From: Candidatus Aalborgicola lynettensis
GTDB taxonomy: Bacteria > Pseudomonadota > Gammaproteobacteria > Burkholderiales > Burkholderiaceae_C
DNA: 64,000 nt
Reading direction: 5' to 3'
NCBI GenBank assembly: GCA_016719405.1
Contig: JADJZE010000002.1
Location: forward strand, 124,001 to 188,000
Positions 1 to 8,467 of the stretch are shown here, in pieces. A program made the translations under genes and the position numbers. How positions within the stretch are numbered: position 1 is the stretch's first letter; each line of letters begins with the position of its first letter. The notes below the pieces were generated by a model, which saw only the letters and a list, made by a program, of their open reading frames with translations, had not been told where the DNA came from and made no database searches.

Positions 1-634
1 GCTGCATCAAACGCGAATGAAACGGCGCAGACACTGGCAAGGGCAATGCCCGCTTAGCGCCGTTGGCTTTGAGCAGCTCACATGCCTTGTCCACTGCAGC
101 TTTGCTGCCCGCAATCACCGTCTGTGCAGGATCGTTGAAATTGACAGCCTCCACCAACTCAGCAGAAGTTGCACCAAATGTTTGCGTAGCCTCGACACAC
201 CCGGCGATGACCCGCTGCGCATCCATCCCCAGGATGGCCGCCATGGCCCCCACACCCACCGGCACCGCCTCCTGCATGGCCTGCGCCCGAAAATGCACCA
301 ACGGAGCTGCCTGACCCAGGGTCAGTGCACCGGAGGCGACCAATGCGGTGTACTCACCCAAAGAATGCCCGGCCACCGCTTGCGGCGCCTGACCCACTTC
401 GGACATCCAGACACGAAAGGCGGCCACTCCCGCCACCAGCATGACCGGCTGCGTATTGGTGGTCAGCGCCAGCGCTTCTTTGGGTCCTTCATGGATCAGT
501 TTTCCAAGATCCTGTCCCAACGCATCGGACGCCTCCTGCACGGCTTGGACAACAATGGGGTGATCCCCCCAAGCGTCGAGCATGCCAACCGATTGCGACC
601 CTTGCCCCGGAAATACACACGCAAATGGTTTCAT
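1..634 (-). CDS. fabD: malonyl-CoA:ACP transacylase FabD, 3' end outside window
   Basis: FabD moves the malonyl group from malonyl-CoA to acyl carrier protein and so supplies the extender unit for type II fatty-acid synthesis in the cytoplasm. Translation of the minus strand from the ATG at 634 begins MKPFACVFPGQGSQ, the classic start of the family. The nucleophile motif GHSLGEY follows about 90 residues in. About 211 codons are visible (family about 310), so the C-terminal third with the catalytic His region lies beyond base 1. No clear ribosome binding site precedes the ATG. It lies 52 bases downstream of fabH in the same direction, with a copy of the dispersed repeat in the gap, as expected for a plsX-fabH-fabD operon. 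Confidence 0.95.
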   Translation of the reverse strand, partial: MKPFACVFPGQGSQSVGMLDAWGDHPIVVQAVQEASDALGQDLGKLIHEGPKEALALTTNTQPVMLVAGVAAFRVWMSEVGQAPQAVAGHSLGEYTALVASGALTLGQAAPLVHFRAQAMQEAVPVGVGAMAAILGMDAQRVIAGCVEATQTFGATSAELVEAVNFNDPAQTVIAGSKAAVDKACELLKANGAKRALPLPVSAPFHSRLMQ

Positions 635-676
635 GAAATATTAATGAAGAAAATGGCAAAAACCCACGCAGAACGT

Positions 677-696
677 GCGCAAGCAGCTATAAATTA
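677..696 (+). repeat. dispersed GCGCAAGCAGCTAT repeat, copy 1
   Basis: The 14-base core GCGCAAGCAGCTAT lies in the fabH-fabD gap and supplies the last codons and the TAG stop of fabH on the opposite strand. Copies 2 to 6 in this window share the core and mostly have a second GTAGC-like block about 10 bases further on. This copy is short and lacks a clear second block. Confidence 0.6.
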
Positions 697-1664
697 AGGA
701 GCAATGCACCCCAGGTAAATCCGCCACCGACCCCCTCCAACATCAGCGTCTCCCCGGCTTTGATCTTGCCCGTGCGAATCGCCCAATCCAGGGCCAGCGG
801 AATAGACGCCGCAGAGGTGTTGCCATGCTGGTCGACGGTCACTACCACCTTATCCATGGAGATCTTGAGCTTGCGGGCCGTACTTTGCATGATGCGAATA
901 TTTGCCTGGTGTGGAATCAACCAATCAATATCCGCCTCGCTCAGTTGGGCTTTACTAAGGGTGGCACGCGCCGTATCTTCCAACACGCCCACCGCCAGTT
1001 TAAACACGGCCTGGCCATCCATTTTGAGCAGTGCATCGCCTAAAACGCCTCCGCCAGAGACATGACCGGGCACACACAAAATATCCACATATTTACCATC
1101 GGCATGCAGATCGCTGGCCAAAATACCCGGCGTATCGCTGGCTTGCAGCACCACCGCACCAGCACCATCGCCAAACAGTACACAGGTGGTGCGATCCCGA
1201 AAATCCAAAATCCGCGAAAACACTTCCGTACCAATCACCAGTGCACGCTGAGCGACGCCTGTCTTGATCATCGCGTCCGCCACAGTCAACGCGTAAATAA
1301 AGCCGCTGCACACCGCCTGCACGTCAAACGCCGCACCTCCATTGGCACCGAGCTTGTTTTGCACAATGCAGGCAGTCGATGGAAAAACCATGTCCGGGGT
1401 CGATGTGGCAACAATGATCAGATCAATATCTTGCGCAGTGCAACCGGCGGCTTGGAGCGCATTTTTGGCCGCCTCCAAAGCCAAATCGCTGGCATAAACC
1501 CCGTCAGTCACAAAGTGGCGTGCCCGAATACCGGTGCGCTCCACAATCCACGCATCTGAAGTCTCCACTCCTTTGGCGGCCAACTCGGCCACCAAATCAG
1601 CGTTCGACAATCTGTGGGGAGGCAAATAGCTGCCAGTGCCTGAAATACGCGAATATCGTTTCAT
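687..1664 (-). CDS. fabH: beta-ketoacyl-ACP synthase III FabH
   Basis: FabH condenses acetyl-CoA with malonyl-ACP to start fatty-acid chains. The 325-residue protein is of normal length. It carries the catalytic triad of the family: Cys in AVCSGFIYAL (about residue 114), His in PHQANIRI (about 253) and Asn in QHGNTSAAS (about 283). The glycine-rich C-terminal EGVGGGFTWGA loop is also present. It sits between plsX (26 bases upstream) and fabD (52 bases downstream) on the same strand and is probably co-transcribed. The TAG stop falls in a dispersed repeat copy, so the last two or three residues may be repeat-derived. No odd composition. Confidence 0.96.
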   Translation of the reverse strand: MKRYSRISGTGSYLPPHRLSNADLVAELAAKGVETSDAWIVERTGIRARHFVTDGVYASDLALEAAKNALQAAGCTAQDIDLIIVATSTPDMVFPSTACIVQNKLGANGGAAFDVQAVCSGFIYALTVADAMIKTGVAQRALVIGTEVFSRILDFRDRTTCVLFGDGAGAVVLQASDTPGILASDLHADGKYVDILCVPGHVSGGGVLGDALLKMDGQAVFKLAVGVLEDTARATLSKAQLSEADIDWLIPHQANIRIMQSTARKLKISMDKVVVTVDQHGNTSAASIPLALDWAIRTGKIKAGETLMLEGVGGGFTWGALLLNL

Positions 1665-1690
1665 GACGGGGTTGGCACCACCCTTGCCCG

Positions 1691-2717
1691 CTATTGCACG
1701 GCTTTCGAAGGCGCCAGTAAAGGTGCTGCGTGTGCGATACGGGCCTGCACCCGATCGACTAAGTTGTTTCGGGCTGCATCATACGCCCGGTTCAAAGCAA
1801 CCCCAAAGGCCAGCGCATCGGCCGATCCATGGCTTTTGAAAACCAGTCCACGCAGCCCCAGCAACGCGGCACCGTTGTAGCGGCGGTGATCAAAACGACT
1901 TTTAAACGCAACTAACACCGAATTAGCCGCAACTGCCGCCAATTTTGTAAAAACGCTGCGTGAAAACTCGGCCTTCAAAAAACTGCCGAACATGGATGCC
2001 GTGCCTTCAATCGCCTTGAGGGCGACATTACCGACAAAACCATCACACACCACAATATCGGCAGCACCTTTGAAAATATCATTGCCTTCCACATTACCAA
2101 TAAAGTTCAGATCACCCGTTTTAGCCGCTGTTCGCAACAGTTCACCGGCTTTTTTGATAACTTCATTGCCTTTGATAATTTCTTCGCCGATATTCAGCAA
2201 TCCCACTGTGGGCGACTCTTTATTGCTGAGCACGGAAACCAGAGCGGAACCCATCACCGCAAACTGCAGCAAATGCTCTGCAGAGCAGTCCACGTTGGCA
2301 CCCAGATCCAGCACCGTGGTTGCACCGCCCGCCGCGTTAGGGATTTGACCGGCGATGGCCGGACGTTCAATGCCGTCAATAGTTTTCAATATGTACCGGG
2401 AGATGGCCATCAATGCGCCGGTATTACCGGCCGATACGGCCGCCTGCGCTTGTTCATCTTTGACCATTTGAATGGCCACCCGCATGGAAGAGTCTTTTTT
2501 TCTGCGCAACGCAATTTCCAGCGGGTCGTCCATGGCAACCACTTCCGAGGCTGTGACCACGCGCGCGCGGGGATGGGAAAAATTTCTCACTTGCTCAGGC
2601 AGACCAACCAGAATCAGCGACGCATCGGGATGCTGACCCAAAAAAACGTTCGCAGGCTGGCAAAGTGACTTGGGGACCGTAATCGCCCCCCATGCAGTCA
2701 ACAGCAATTGTGATCAT
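1691..2717 (-). CDS. plsX: phosphate acyltransferase PlsX, interrupted by a one-base frameshift
   Basis: PlsX makes acyl-phosphate from acyl-ACP, the first step of phospholipid synthesis by the PlsX/PlsY route. Translation from the ATG at 2717 gives MITIAVDCMGGDYGP, the conserved PlsX start. After about 25 codons (ending VTLPACERF) the frame is lost at a run of seven T (plus-strand A run 2640-2646). The remainder (GQHPDASLILVG to SKAVQ, down to the TAG at 1691-1693) reads in a second frame. Removing one T gives 341 residues, the usual length. A long reading frame can also start at a TTG at 2707, but it lacks the conserved N-terminus. The gene lies between rpmF and fabH, its usual place. I infer a homopolymer error. 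Confidence 0.9.
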
Positions 2718-2827
2718 GGGATAGCAGCCCAAAATGAAACAGACGCCGGAAATACCTAACGCCAAAAAAGACAAAAGCCCGATGGCCGCATAGACTGCAG
2801 CCTCGGGCCTGAAGCAAACCAGACAGC

Positions 2828-3010
2828 TTAGGCTTCAGATTTGGTCTTCAAAACCTTGCGACCACGGTAAAAACCGGTGGGGCTAATGTGATGACGCAGA
2901 TGGGTTTCGCCGGTAGTCGGCTCCACTGCAATACCAGGAACATCCAAGGCATTGTGCGAGCGGTGCATACCGCGCTTAGAAGGTGATTTTTTGTTTTGTT
3001 GGACGGCCAT
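2828..3010 (-). CDS. rpmF: 50S ribosomal protein L32
   Basis: L32 is a small structural protein of the large ribosomal subunit. The 60-residue product begins MAVQQNKKSPSKRGMHRSH, the proteobacterial L32 signature with its N-terminal Lys/Arg-rich tail. I chose the ATG at 3010 because it gives the canonical start and is preceded by a GGAG ribosome binding site. A longer upstream extension has no family support. It leads the rpmF-plsX-fabH-fabD set. The C4 zinc cysteines of some L32 proteins are absent, as in many proteobacteria. The DUF177/YceD gene that normally precedes rpmF is missing here. Confidence 0.96.
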   Translation of the reverse strand: MAVQQNKKSPSKRGMHRSHNALDVPGIAVEPTTGETHLRHHISPTGFYRGRKVLKTKSEA

Positions 3011-3096
3011 GTTCCGCTCCTGGGCAGAAGTGCTGCGCAGATGCAACACTTGGGGTTGGTAAAGTTCACGTAGTAGCTATCTACGCCAAGCCTTGA

Positions 3097-3126
3097 ATTA
3101 TAGCCCAGTCTTTGTGCATTGGTCTA
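3097..3126 (-). promoter_or_regulatory. sigma70-type promoter for rpmF
   Basis: On the minus strand a perfect TATAAT (-10) lies at 3102-3097. TAGACC, a 4/6 match to the -35, lies at 3126-3121, with 18-base spacing. It would start transcription about 80 bases before rpmF. Confidence 0.6.
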
Positions 3127-3241
3127 GCGCGATTGTTCTCCGAGGAGAAGTGCGCCTGAACAGCCCATGTATTTCCACGCAGCAATGCGTCTGCATCCTG
3201 ACTTCGTGCAATGTCACGGCGCATTGACTGGCCTGCTGGTG

Positions 3242-3301
3242 TCTCCTTGTCAACGCTTCGATGCCCACTGCGGGGTGGACATCGAAGCGTTGACAAGGAG
3301 A
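3242..3301. repeat. 22-bp perfect inverted repeat with an inner 4-bp stem
   Basis: Arms 3242-3263 and 3280-3301 are perfect reverse complements. Inside them, after one unpaired base per side, CCAC (3265-3268) pairs with GTGG (3275-3278) around a six-base loop. There is no T-run on either side, so it is not an ordinary terminator. It lies in the stretch where DUF177 would normally precede rpmF. A 56-codon plus-strand reading frame (3167-3337) runs through it, but I cannot assign it to a family. The rest of 3127-3439 shows nothing else I recognise. Confidence 0.7.
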
Positions 3302-3439
3302 GACCAGAGTGATTTCGCTATTCTTTCCCTGTATTGAACTGCTCAATCAACAACAATCTACCGGCTTTCTCTGGGGCGCTAGCTGCCACCGCACACCAGA
3401 TGTGCGGCAATGTCATTTTTGACCCTCAATTTATGGCGC

Positions 3440-3461
3440 AAAAAAAGCACCCGAAGGTGCC
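3440..3461 (-). terminator. rho-independent terminator downstream of grxD
   Basis: On the minus strand a GCACC/GGTGC stem with a 4-base loop (3447-3460) is followed by a run of seven T (3446-3440). It lies about 45 bases past the grxD stop. Confidence 0.75.
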
Positions 3462-3503
3462 AGTTGGGCCGGGGCAGAGCGTGCGGCGTCTGCCTTGTGA
3501 CGC

Positions 3504-3827
3504 TCAGGCCGCTGTGCCCAGGGTTTTTTGCAGTTCGCCGGATTCGTACATCTCCATCATGATGTCGGAGCCACCAATGAACTCGCCCTTGATGTAGAGC
3601 TGCGGAATGGTGGGCCAGTTGCTGTAATCCTTGATACCGGCGCGGATGGCGTCGTCTTCCAACACGTTGACGGTCTTGATTGCTTTGGGATCGACGCCGC
3701 TGGCCTTGAGAATTTGGACTGCGCGCCCGGAGAATCCGCACTGCGGAAAACTGGCGGTGCCTTTCATAAACAGCAAAATGTCGTTGCCTTTGACCAGTTC
3801 ATCAATGCGTTGTTGTGTGTCGCTCAT
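3504..3827 (-). CDS. grxD: monothiol glutaredoxin Grx4
   Basis: Grx4-type monothiol glutaredoxins carry [2Fe-2S] clusters with glutathione and BolA partners and pass them to target proteins. The 107-residue protein has the CGFS active site at about residue 30, the WPTIPQLYIKGEF motif with the cis-proline and the GGSDIM glutathione-binding motif. The ATG at 3827 was chosen because MSDTQQRIDEL matches the family start and GGAG lies just upstream. A longer start at 3884 adds 19 residues without family support. In related genomes it often follows prmC. Here prmC is 5 kb away, so the order is rearranged. Confidence 0.95.
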   Translation of the reverse strand: MSDTQQRIDELVKGNDILLFMKGTASFPQCGFSGRAVQILKASGVDPKAIKTVNVLEDDAIRAGIKDYSNWPTIPQLYIKGEFIGGSDIMMEMYESGELQKTLGTAA

Positions 3828-3888
3828 AGCCGGACTCCAAAAATAAGCGGGCCAAAGCGGCCCATCAGAAACGTAAGGGTGCAATTAT

Positions 3889-3944
3889 CCCCCGCCCGCC
3901 GTTGTGGGGCGCAGCCCTTGCGAATGACGGACGGCGGGTGGGGG
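3889..3944. repeat. 14-bp GC-rich inverted repeat between grxD and leuA
   Basis: Arms 3889-3902 and 3931-3944 pair over 14 positions with one G-T wobble, around a 28-base spacer. No T-run follows in the leuA direction, so it is not a plain terminator. It could be a protein-binding site or an RNA structure. From 3945 to 4119 the sequence is AT-rich and holds the probable leuA promoter. Confidence 0.5.
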
Positions 3945-4056
3945 TTTGTCAGAATTGCGATGGACGATGATGTTTTTGATACAAATTGCTGTAATTCTTA
4001 AAATATGGCAACTTACTGCTTTATTAGTTGAATAAATTGGCGAATTAGCAATCAAA

Positions 4057-4084
4057 TTGCACAGACCATTGCATACCATATACC
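4057..4084 (+). promoter_or_regulatory. possible sigma70 promoter for leuA
   Basis: TTGCAC at 4057-4062 and TATACC at 4079-4084 are 16 bases apart, about 35 bases upstream of the leuA ATG, in AT-rich DNA unlike its surroundings. No leader peptide rich in leucine codons was found. Confidence 0.35.
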
Positions 4085-4119
4085 CATCGCTTATTGACTG
4101 CTACAGAGGATTTTTTGCC

Positions 4120-5832
4120 ATGCACCAACAGCCCGCCACCAAGTACCGCGCGTTTCCTGCCATTCACTTGCCCCAGCGCCAGTGGCCCACCCGCACCATC
4201 ACCCAGCCCCCGATCTGGATGAGCACCGATTTGCGCGACGGCAACCAGTCGCTGTTTGAGCCCATGAACGGCGAGCGCAAGATGCGCATGTTCCGCACCC
4301 TGTGCGACATCGGCTTCAAAGAGATCGAGGTTGCATTCCCCAGTGCCTCGCAGACCGATTTTGACTTTGTGCGCAATCTCATCGAAGGCGGCCACATTCC
4401 TGACGATGTGACCATTGAGGTGCTGACCCAGTCGCGCGAACACCTGATCCGCCGCACCATGGACTCGGTCAAGGGCGCGCGCCGCGCCATCGTGCACGTG
4501 TACAACGCCACCGCGCCGGTGTTCCGCGATGTGGTGTTTGGCATGAGCAAGGCCGAGGTGAAGGAACTCGCCGTGTCCTCCGTGCGCCTCATCAAGGAAC
4601 TGTGCGCCGAGCAACCCGAAACCGAATGGGTGCTGCAATACAGCCCCGAGGTATTTACCAGCACCGAGCTCGACTTTGCCTGTGAGGTGTGCGACGCCGT
4701 TACCGCCGAGTGGGGCGCTACGCCACAGAACAAGGTCATCCTCAACCTGCCCGCCACGGTGGAAGTGGCCACGCCCAATGTCTATGCCGACCAGATTGAG
4801 TGGATGCACACCCACCTGGCGCGGCGCGACAGCGTTATTTTGAGCCTGCACCCGCACAACGACCGCGGCACGGCGGTGGCGGCGACGGAATTGGGCATCA
4901 TGGCCGGTGCCGACCGGGTCGAAGGCTGTCTGTTTGGCAATGGCGAACGCACCGGCAATGTGGATTTGGTCACGCTGGCGCTCAACCTCTACACCCAGGG
5001 TATTCATCCGGGGCTGGATTTTTCTGACATCAACGCCGTGGCCCGCACGGTGGAGCATTGCACGCAGTTGCCCATCCACCCGCGCCACCCGTATGTGGGC
5101 GATCTGGTGTTTACCGCCTTCAGCGGTTCGCACCAGGATGCCATCAAGAAAGGCTTTGCCGTACAGCAAAAAGACGGCCTGTGGAATGTGCCCTACCTGC
5201 CCATCGACCCGGCCGATGTGGGCCGCAGCTACGACTCGGTGATTCGTGTCAACAGCCAAAGCGGTAAAGGCGGTGTGGCCTATTTGATGGAAGCCGAATA
5301 CGGCGTGGTGATGCCCCGGCGCCTGCAGGTCGAGTTTTCGGGCGAGGTGCAAACGCACACCGATACCCACGGCGGTGAGATGAGTGCCAAAGACATCTGG
5401 AACCTGTTTGACGCCACCTACCTGCGCCCGGCCCTGGCCAGCGTGCGTTACGTGGAGCACCACTTGTTTGAGCACACCGGGTCGCAAGACAAGCGCCATG
5501 TGCAAGGCATCCGCTTGGCGCTGGAGGTCAACGGCCAGGCGGTGCTGCTCAGTGGTGAAGGCAACGGCCCCATCGACGCCGCCGTGCACGCCCTGCAGGG
5601 CATGGGTGTGCGGGTGCAGGTGCGCAGCTTTGAAGAGCGCTCCACCACCAGCAGCTGTGATGCGGCCGAGGCACAGGCCTGCGCGTTTCTGGAGTTGACG
5701 GCGGGGGGGGCTGAGCGTTACGGCGTGGGTATGGATACCAATATTGTTACTGCTTCGATCAAGGCCTTGGTCAGCGGTGTCAACCGCCTGGGTGGTGTTT
5801 CAACACAAGAAACGGTGGCCGAGGCGGCGTAA
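4120..5832 (+). CDS. leuA: 2-isopropylmalate synthase LeuA (long form)
   Basis: LeuA condenses acetyl-CoA with 2-oxoisovalerate in the first committed step of leucine synthesis. The 570-residue product has the DRE-TIM barrel signature LRDGNQSLFEPM (about residue 45). It also has the metal-binding histidines in SLHPHNDRGTA (about 245) and the glycine-rich NGERTGNVDLV. Its C-terminal domain, which in the family binds leucine for feedback inhibition, includes the SSCDAAEAQACAF stretch. Length and start (KYRAF near the N-terminus) fit the 560-residue LeuA class. The ATG at 4120 is preceded by AGAGGA. It stands alone, not with ilvBNC. Confidence 0.96.
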   Translation: MHQQPATKYRAFPAIHLPQRQWPTRTITQPPIWMSTDLRDGNQSLFEPMNGERKMRMFRTLCDIGFKEIEVAFPSASQTDFDFVRNLIEGGHIPDDVTIEVLTQSREHLIRRTMDSVKGARRAIVHVYNATAPVFRDVVFGMSKAEVKELAVSSVRLIKELCAEQPETEWVLQYSPEVFTSTELDFACEVCDAVTAEWGATPQNKVILNLPATVEVATPNVYADQIEWMHTHLARRDSVILSLHPHNDRGTAVAATELGIMAGADRVEGCLFGNGERTGNVDLVTLALNLYTQGIHPGLDFSDINAVARTVEHCTQLPIHPRHPYVGDLVFTAFSGSHQDAIKKGFAVQQKDGLWNVPYLPIDPADVGRSYDSVIRVNSQSGKGGVAYLMEAEYGVVMPRRLQVEFSGEVQTHTDTHGGEMSAKDIWNLFDATYLRPALASVRYVEHHLFEHTGSQDKRHVQGIRLALEVNGQAVLLSGEGNGPIDAAVHALQGMGVRVQVRSFEERSTTSSCDAAEAQACAFLELTAGGAERYGVGMDTNIVTASIKALVSGVNRLGGVSTQETVAEAA

Positions 5833-5861
5833 GACGCAATTTCCGTTGTGACGGTGCACCC

Positions 5862-6548
5862 ATGCCTGAGTACGTAACACAGCGCCTGCCAAGGCAATGG
5901 CCTGTAGTGGCTTTGGCTGTGGGATTGGTGTTGCTGATGGCTGGGGCACAAATGCTGTCGGACCGGTATGGCGGCTGGGTTTTCAGCCGAACCGACTTTT
6001 TTTCTGGCGCCTGGTGGCAACTAGGAAGCGCGCAGTGGGTGCACTTTGGAGGGTTGCATGCTGCATCCAACGCGGCCAGTTTGGTGCTGATGCTGTGGGC
6101 CATGCAGGGCGTGGTGGCGGGTGCCCTGCAAGGTGCCGCTCTGGCGGGTGGCTATATCGGTGTGGCCGTGGTGTTGGTACTGGATCCGGCCTGTTCTTAT
6201 TACGCTGGTGCCTCGGGCGCCTTGCATGGTTTGTGGGCAGGCAATGCGGTGGCTTTGTTGTGGGGTTTGGGTGCACCGTTGCCGCGCTCGCACGGCTTGC
6301 GGTGGCTGGGCGGCGCGATGCTGCTGGCCCTGTTGGTCAAATTCGGGTGGCAGACGCACGACGCAGGCGCACTGCATACGTGGCAAGCACTGGTGCCCCT
6401 GCCCTTGGATCTGGCTGATTTTCCGGTTTACACGCCATCCCACACCGGCGGCGCGGCTGGCGGGGTGGTCGCAGTGCTGTTATACGCGCTGTGGTTCCGG
6501 TTAGCGGCGCGCACACCAGCCTGCTGCCCAGCGGGCCGCTACCAATAG
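5862..6548 (+). CDS. rrtA: rhombosortase (rhomboid-family intramembrane serine protease)
   Basis: Rhombosortases are small rhomboid proteases thought to cleave the GlyGly-CTERM tail of secreted substrates in the inner membrane. The 228-residue protein is almost all hydrophobic, with about six membrane segments. It has the catalytic serine in GASGALHG (Ser118) and a candidate catalytic His194 in SHTGG on the last helix. The early WVHFGGLHAASN motif (His61, His66, Asn70) matches the conserved rhomboid loop. Its 3' end overlaps by 48 bases the end of the convergent subtilase gene, whose product ends in exactly such a tail, so the two probably form an enzyme-substrate pair. The pairing is inferred from position and motifs. 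Confidence 0.85.
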   Translation: MPEYVTQRLPRQWPVVALAVGLVLLMAGAQMLSDRYGGWVFSRTDFFSGAWWQLGSAQWVHFGGLHAASNAASLVLMLWAMQGVVAGALQGAALAGGYIGVAVVLVLDPACSYYAGASGALHGLWAGNAVALLWGLGAPLPRSHGLRWLGGAMLLALLVKFGWQTHDAGALHTWQALVPLPLDLADFPVYTPSHTGGAAGGVVAVLLYALWFRLAARTPACCPAGRYQ

Positions 6549-8465
6549 CAGCACGGCAATCGCATCGATCGCGTTTGTTGCGCCACCGCCGCCGCCCGAC
6601 GGCAAAGCCCCCGTTACCGTGATGCGCACGGTAGACGGATTGCCCCGAGCGGCGCCGTCAGTTGGTGCAATCGTCACAAAATGCACCCCCGGCAACGCAC
6701 GGCCCCAACTGAACAGACCGGCGTTGCCGTCAAAACTGGCGCCCGACGGCAGCCCGCTGGCCGTGAAGAAAACGCGGTCCCCATCGGCATCCAATGCAGT
6801 AACGGTGAATTGCAGGCTGCTGCCCGCCACGGCGGTCTGGGCACCGGGAACATGCATCACAGGCGCCCGGTTGGGCATATTCTGGACGGCCTGCAACGCA
6901 GACACGGAGGCAAAGGCATCGAGCATGCCGGCGCCACAATCGCTGCGGCCCTCGCAATAGGTCGTTGCCAGATAAGGTCGGGCATGGTTTTGCAGGTAGC
7001 TGCGCACGGCGTCCGGGCTGAGGGTGGGTCGGATTTGCAACAGCAACGCCACCACGCCCGAAACGTGGGGGGCCGCAAAACTGGTGCCGTTGTAGTCGCC
7101 TGCGTAGCCATCTGCCTCTGGCACCGTGAGGCCGGTATTGGTGGTGGAGTAGACACTACCGCCGTCACCACCAATCGACGATCCCTGTCCGCCACCGGGG
7201 GCACTGATGTGGGTACCGAGGCCCACATTGGCGTAATCCGCGTTGTCGCCCAAGCGGGTATGCGCAGTAACCCCAATCACGCCGACGCAGTTGGCGGGGG
7301 CATCGATCGTGGTGCTGCCCTGGTTGCCGGTTGCCACCACAATCACGCTGCCCGCGTTGCGTGCGGCCGTGATGGCCTGCTGGAATGTGCTGGCACACTC
7401 GCCCGCGCTGCCAATGCTGACGTTGATGACCTTGGCAGGTGATGGATTTGCCGGCGTGTCCGGTATGGGCAGTCCGGCGGCCCATTGGATACCGGCCGCA
7501 ATGTCCGATACATACCCGCCACAGCGCCCCAGCACACGCACCGGCAGCAACTTGGCACCGTAGGCAATGCCGATGATGCCGGTGTGGTTGTTGCCCACCG
7601 CACCAATGATGCCGGCCACCCGGGTGCCGTGCCAGGTGGAGTTGGCTGCGTCGCAGGCTTCGGGGGCCTCGCGCGGGGTGGAATTCCAGTCGCCAGGGTC
7701 CAGTGCATCGGTATCACGCCCGTTGCCATCATTGGCAGTGGCAAAGGTGCCATCGGTGTCCATGCTGACAAAGTCGTACCCGGCAAGCAGGTTACCCATC
7801 AGGTCAGGGTGCGGGCGGTAGCCGGTGTCCAGCACCGCCACCGTGACACCAGCCCCATTCAGGGGCCTGCCCGCAACAGACAGGTCCCAGGCGCCCGGCA
7901 GATTGGCGCCACCGGCATCGTCGGCGGGCGCGCGCAGGTTCCATTGCCGCGCGGCGTAATCGGGGTCGTTCGGCACCATCAGCGGGTAGGCGCGCTCATC
8001 CATCTCGGCGTATTCAACCCGTGGATCCAGCGCAATTTGACGGGCCAAGGCCTTCATTTCGACGCGGGTCAAGGCCACGTCGCTCAGCATGACATGGCTG
8101 TGTGCGGTAATCGATTTCAGGTGCGAGAGACGCAACAGGTGCCGTCCCCGGCCACTGCGGTAGCCGGTTGCGGTAAGTGCCATGGCGCGCTCTTTGCCAT
8201 TGGGTATGCGAACCGGCGCCAGCCACGGCTCGGTGGCATTGACCCCGCTATCGTCCTTGTATTTAACGATCAGGCGCCGCCATGTGCTGGCACTGGTGGG
8301 TACGTCTGCGCGGCGCAACGTTGCAGTCCGGACTGCGTTTTCTGCCTGCAATTCGGCTGGCATCAGCACCATCAAAAGGAAAGCCACGCCGGCCCCCGAC
8401 AGGGCGTGCGTGGCGACTATGCGCCACGGATAGCAAAGACACTTCAAGGCACAGTCTTGCCACAT
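6501..8465 (-). CDS. secreted S8 (subtilisin-like) protease with GlyGly-CTERM-type sorting tail
   Basis: The 654-residue protein has, in order, a hydrophobic signal segment ending near residue 41 (AELQA), a propeptide-like region (about 60-160) and an S8 catalytic domain with Asp213 (VAVLDTGY), His279 (STWHGTRVAG) and Ser462 (NGTSFAAP), plus oxyanion Asn381. An Ig-like (putative He_PIG) domain follows at about 530-620. The end is a run of glycines (SGGGGG), a hydrophobic helix and a basic tail (residues 623-654). The last element is the GlyGly-CTERM architecture, expected to be cut by the convergent rhombosortase. A small lipoprotein gene ends two bases before this ATG, so both are likely co-transcribed. 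Substrate unknown. Confidence 0.9.
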   Translation of the reverse strand: MWQDCALKCLCYPWRIVATHALSGAGVAFLLMVLMPAELQAENAVRTATLRRADVPTSASTWRRLIVKYKDDSGVNATEPWLAPVRIPNGKERAMALTATGYRSGRGRHLLRLSHLKSITAHSHVMLSDVALTRVEMKALARQIALDPRVEYAEMDERAYPLMVPNDPDYAARQWNLRAPADDAGGANLPGAWDLSVAGRPLNGAGVTVAVLDTGYRPHPDLMGNLLAGYDFVSMDTDGTFATANDGNGRDTDALDPGDWNSTPREAPEACDAANSTWHGTRVAGIIGAVGNNHTGIIGIAYGAKLLPVRVLGRCGGYVSDIAAGIQWAAGLPIPDTPANPSPAKVINVSIGSAGECASTFQQAITAARNAGSVIVVATGNQGSTTIDAPANCVGVIGVTAHTRLGDNADYANVGLGTHISAPGGGQGSSIGGDGGSVYSTTNTGLTVPEADGYAGDYNGTSFAAPHVSGVVALLLQIRPTLSPDAVRSYLQNHARPYLATTYCEGRSDCGAGMLDAFASVSALQAVQNMPNRAPVMHVPGAQTAVAGSSLQFTVTALDADGDRVFFTASGLPSGASFDGNAGLFSWGRALPGVHFVTIAPTDGAARGNPSTVRITVTGALPSGGGGGATNAIDAIAVLLLVAARWAAGWCARR

Positions 8466-8467
8466 TC

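Noticed and set aside
3242..3301. Integron attC site
   Set aside because: The hairpin is a perfect palindrome and lacks the RYYYAAC/GTTRRRY core boxes and the bulged asymmetric bases of attC sites. No integrase is near.
4045..5589. Long open frame of 514 codons opposite leuA
   Set aside because: It is a mirror of the GC-rich codon pattern of leuA, shows no family motif and has no plausible start signals. leuA is certain.
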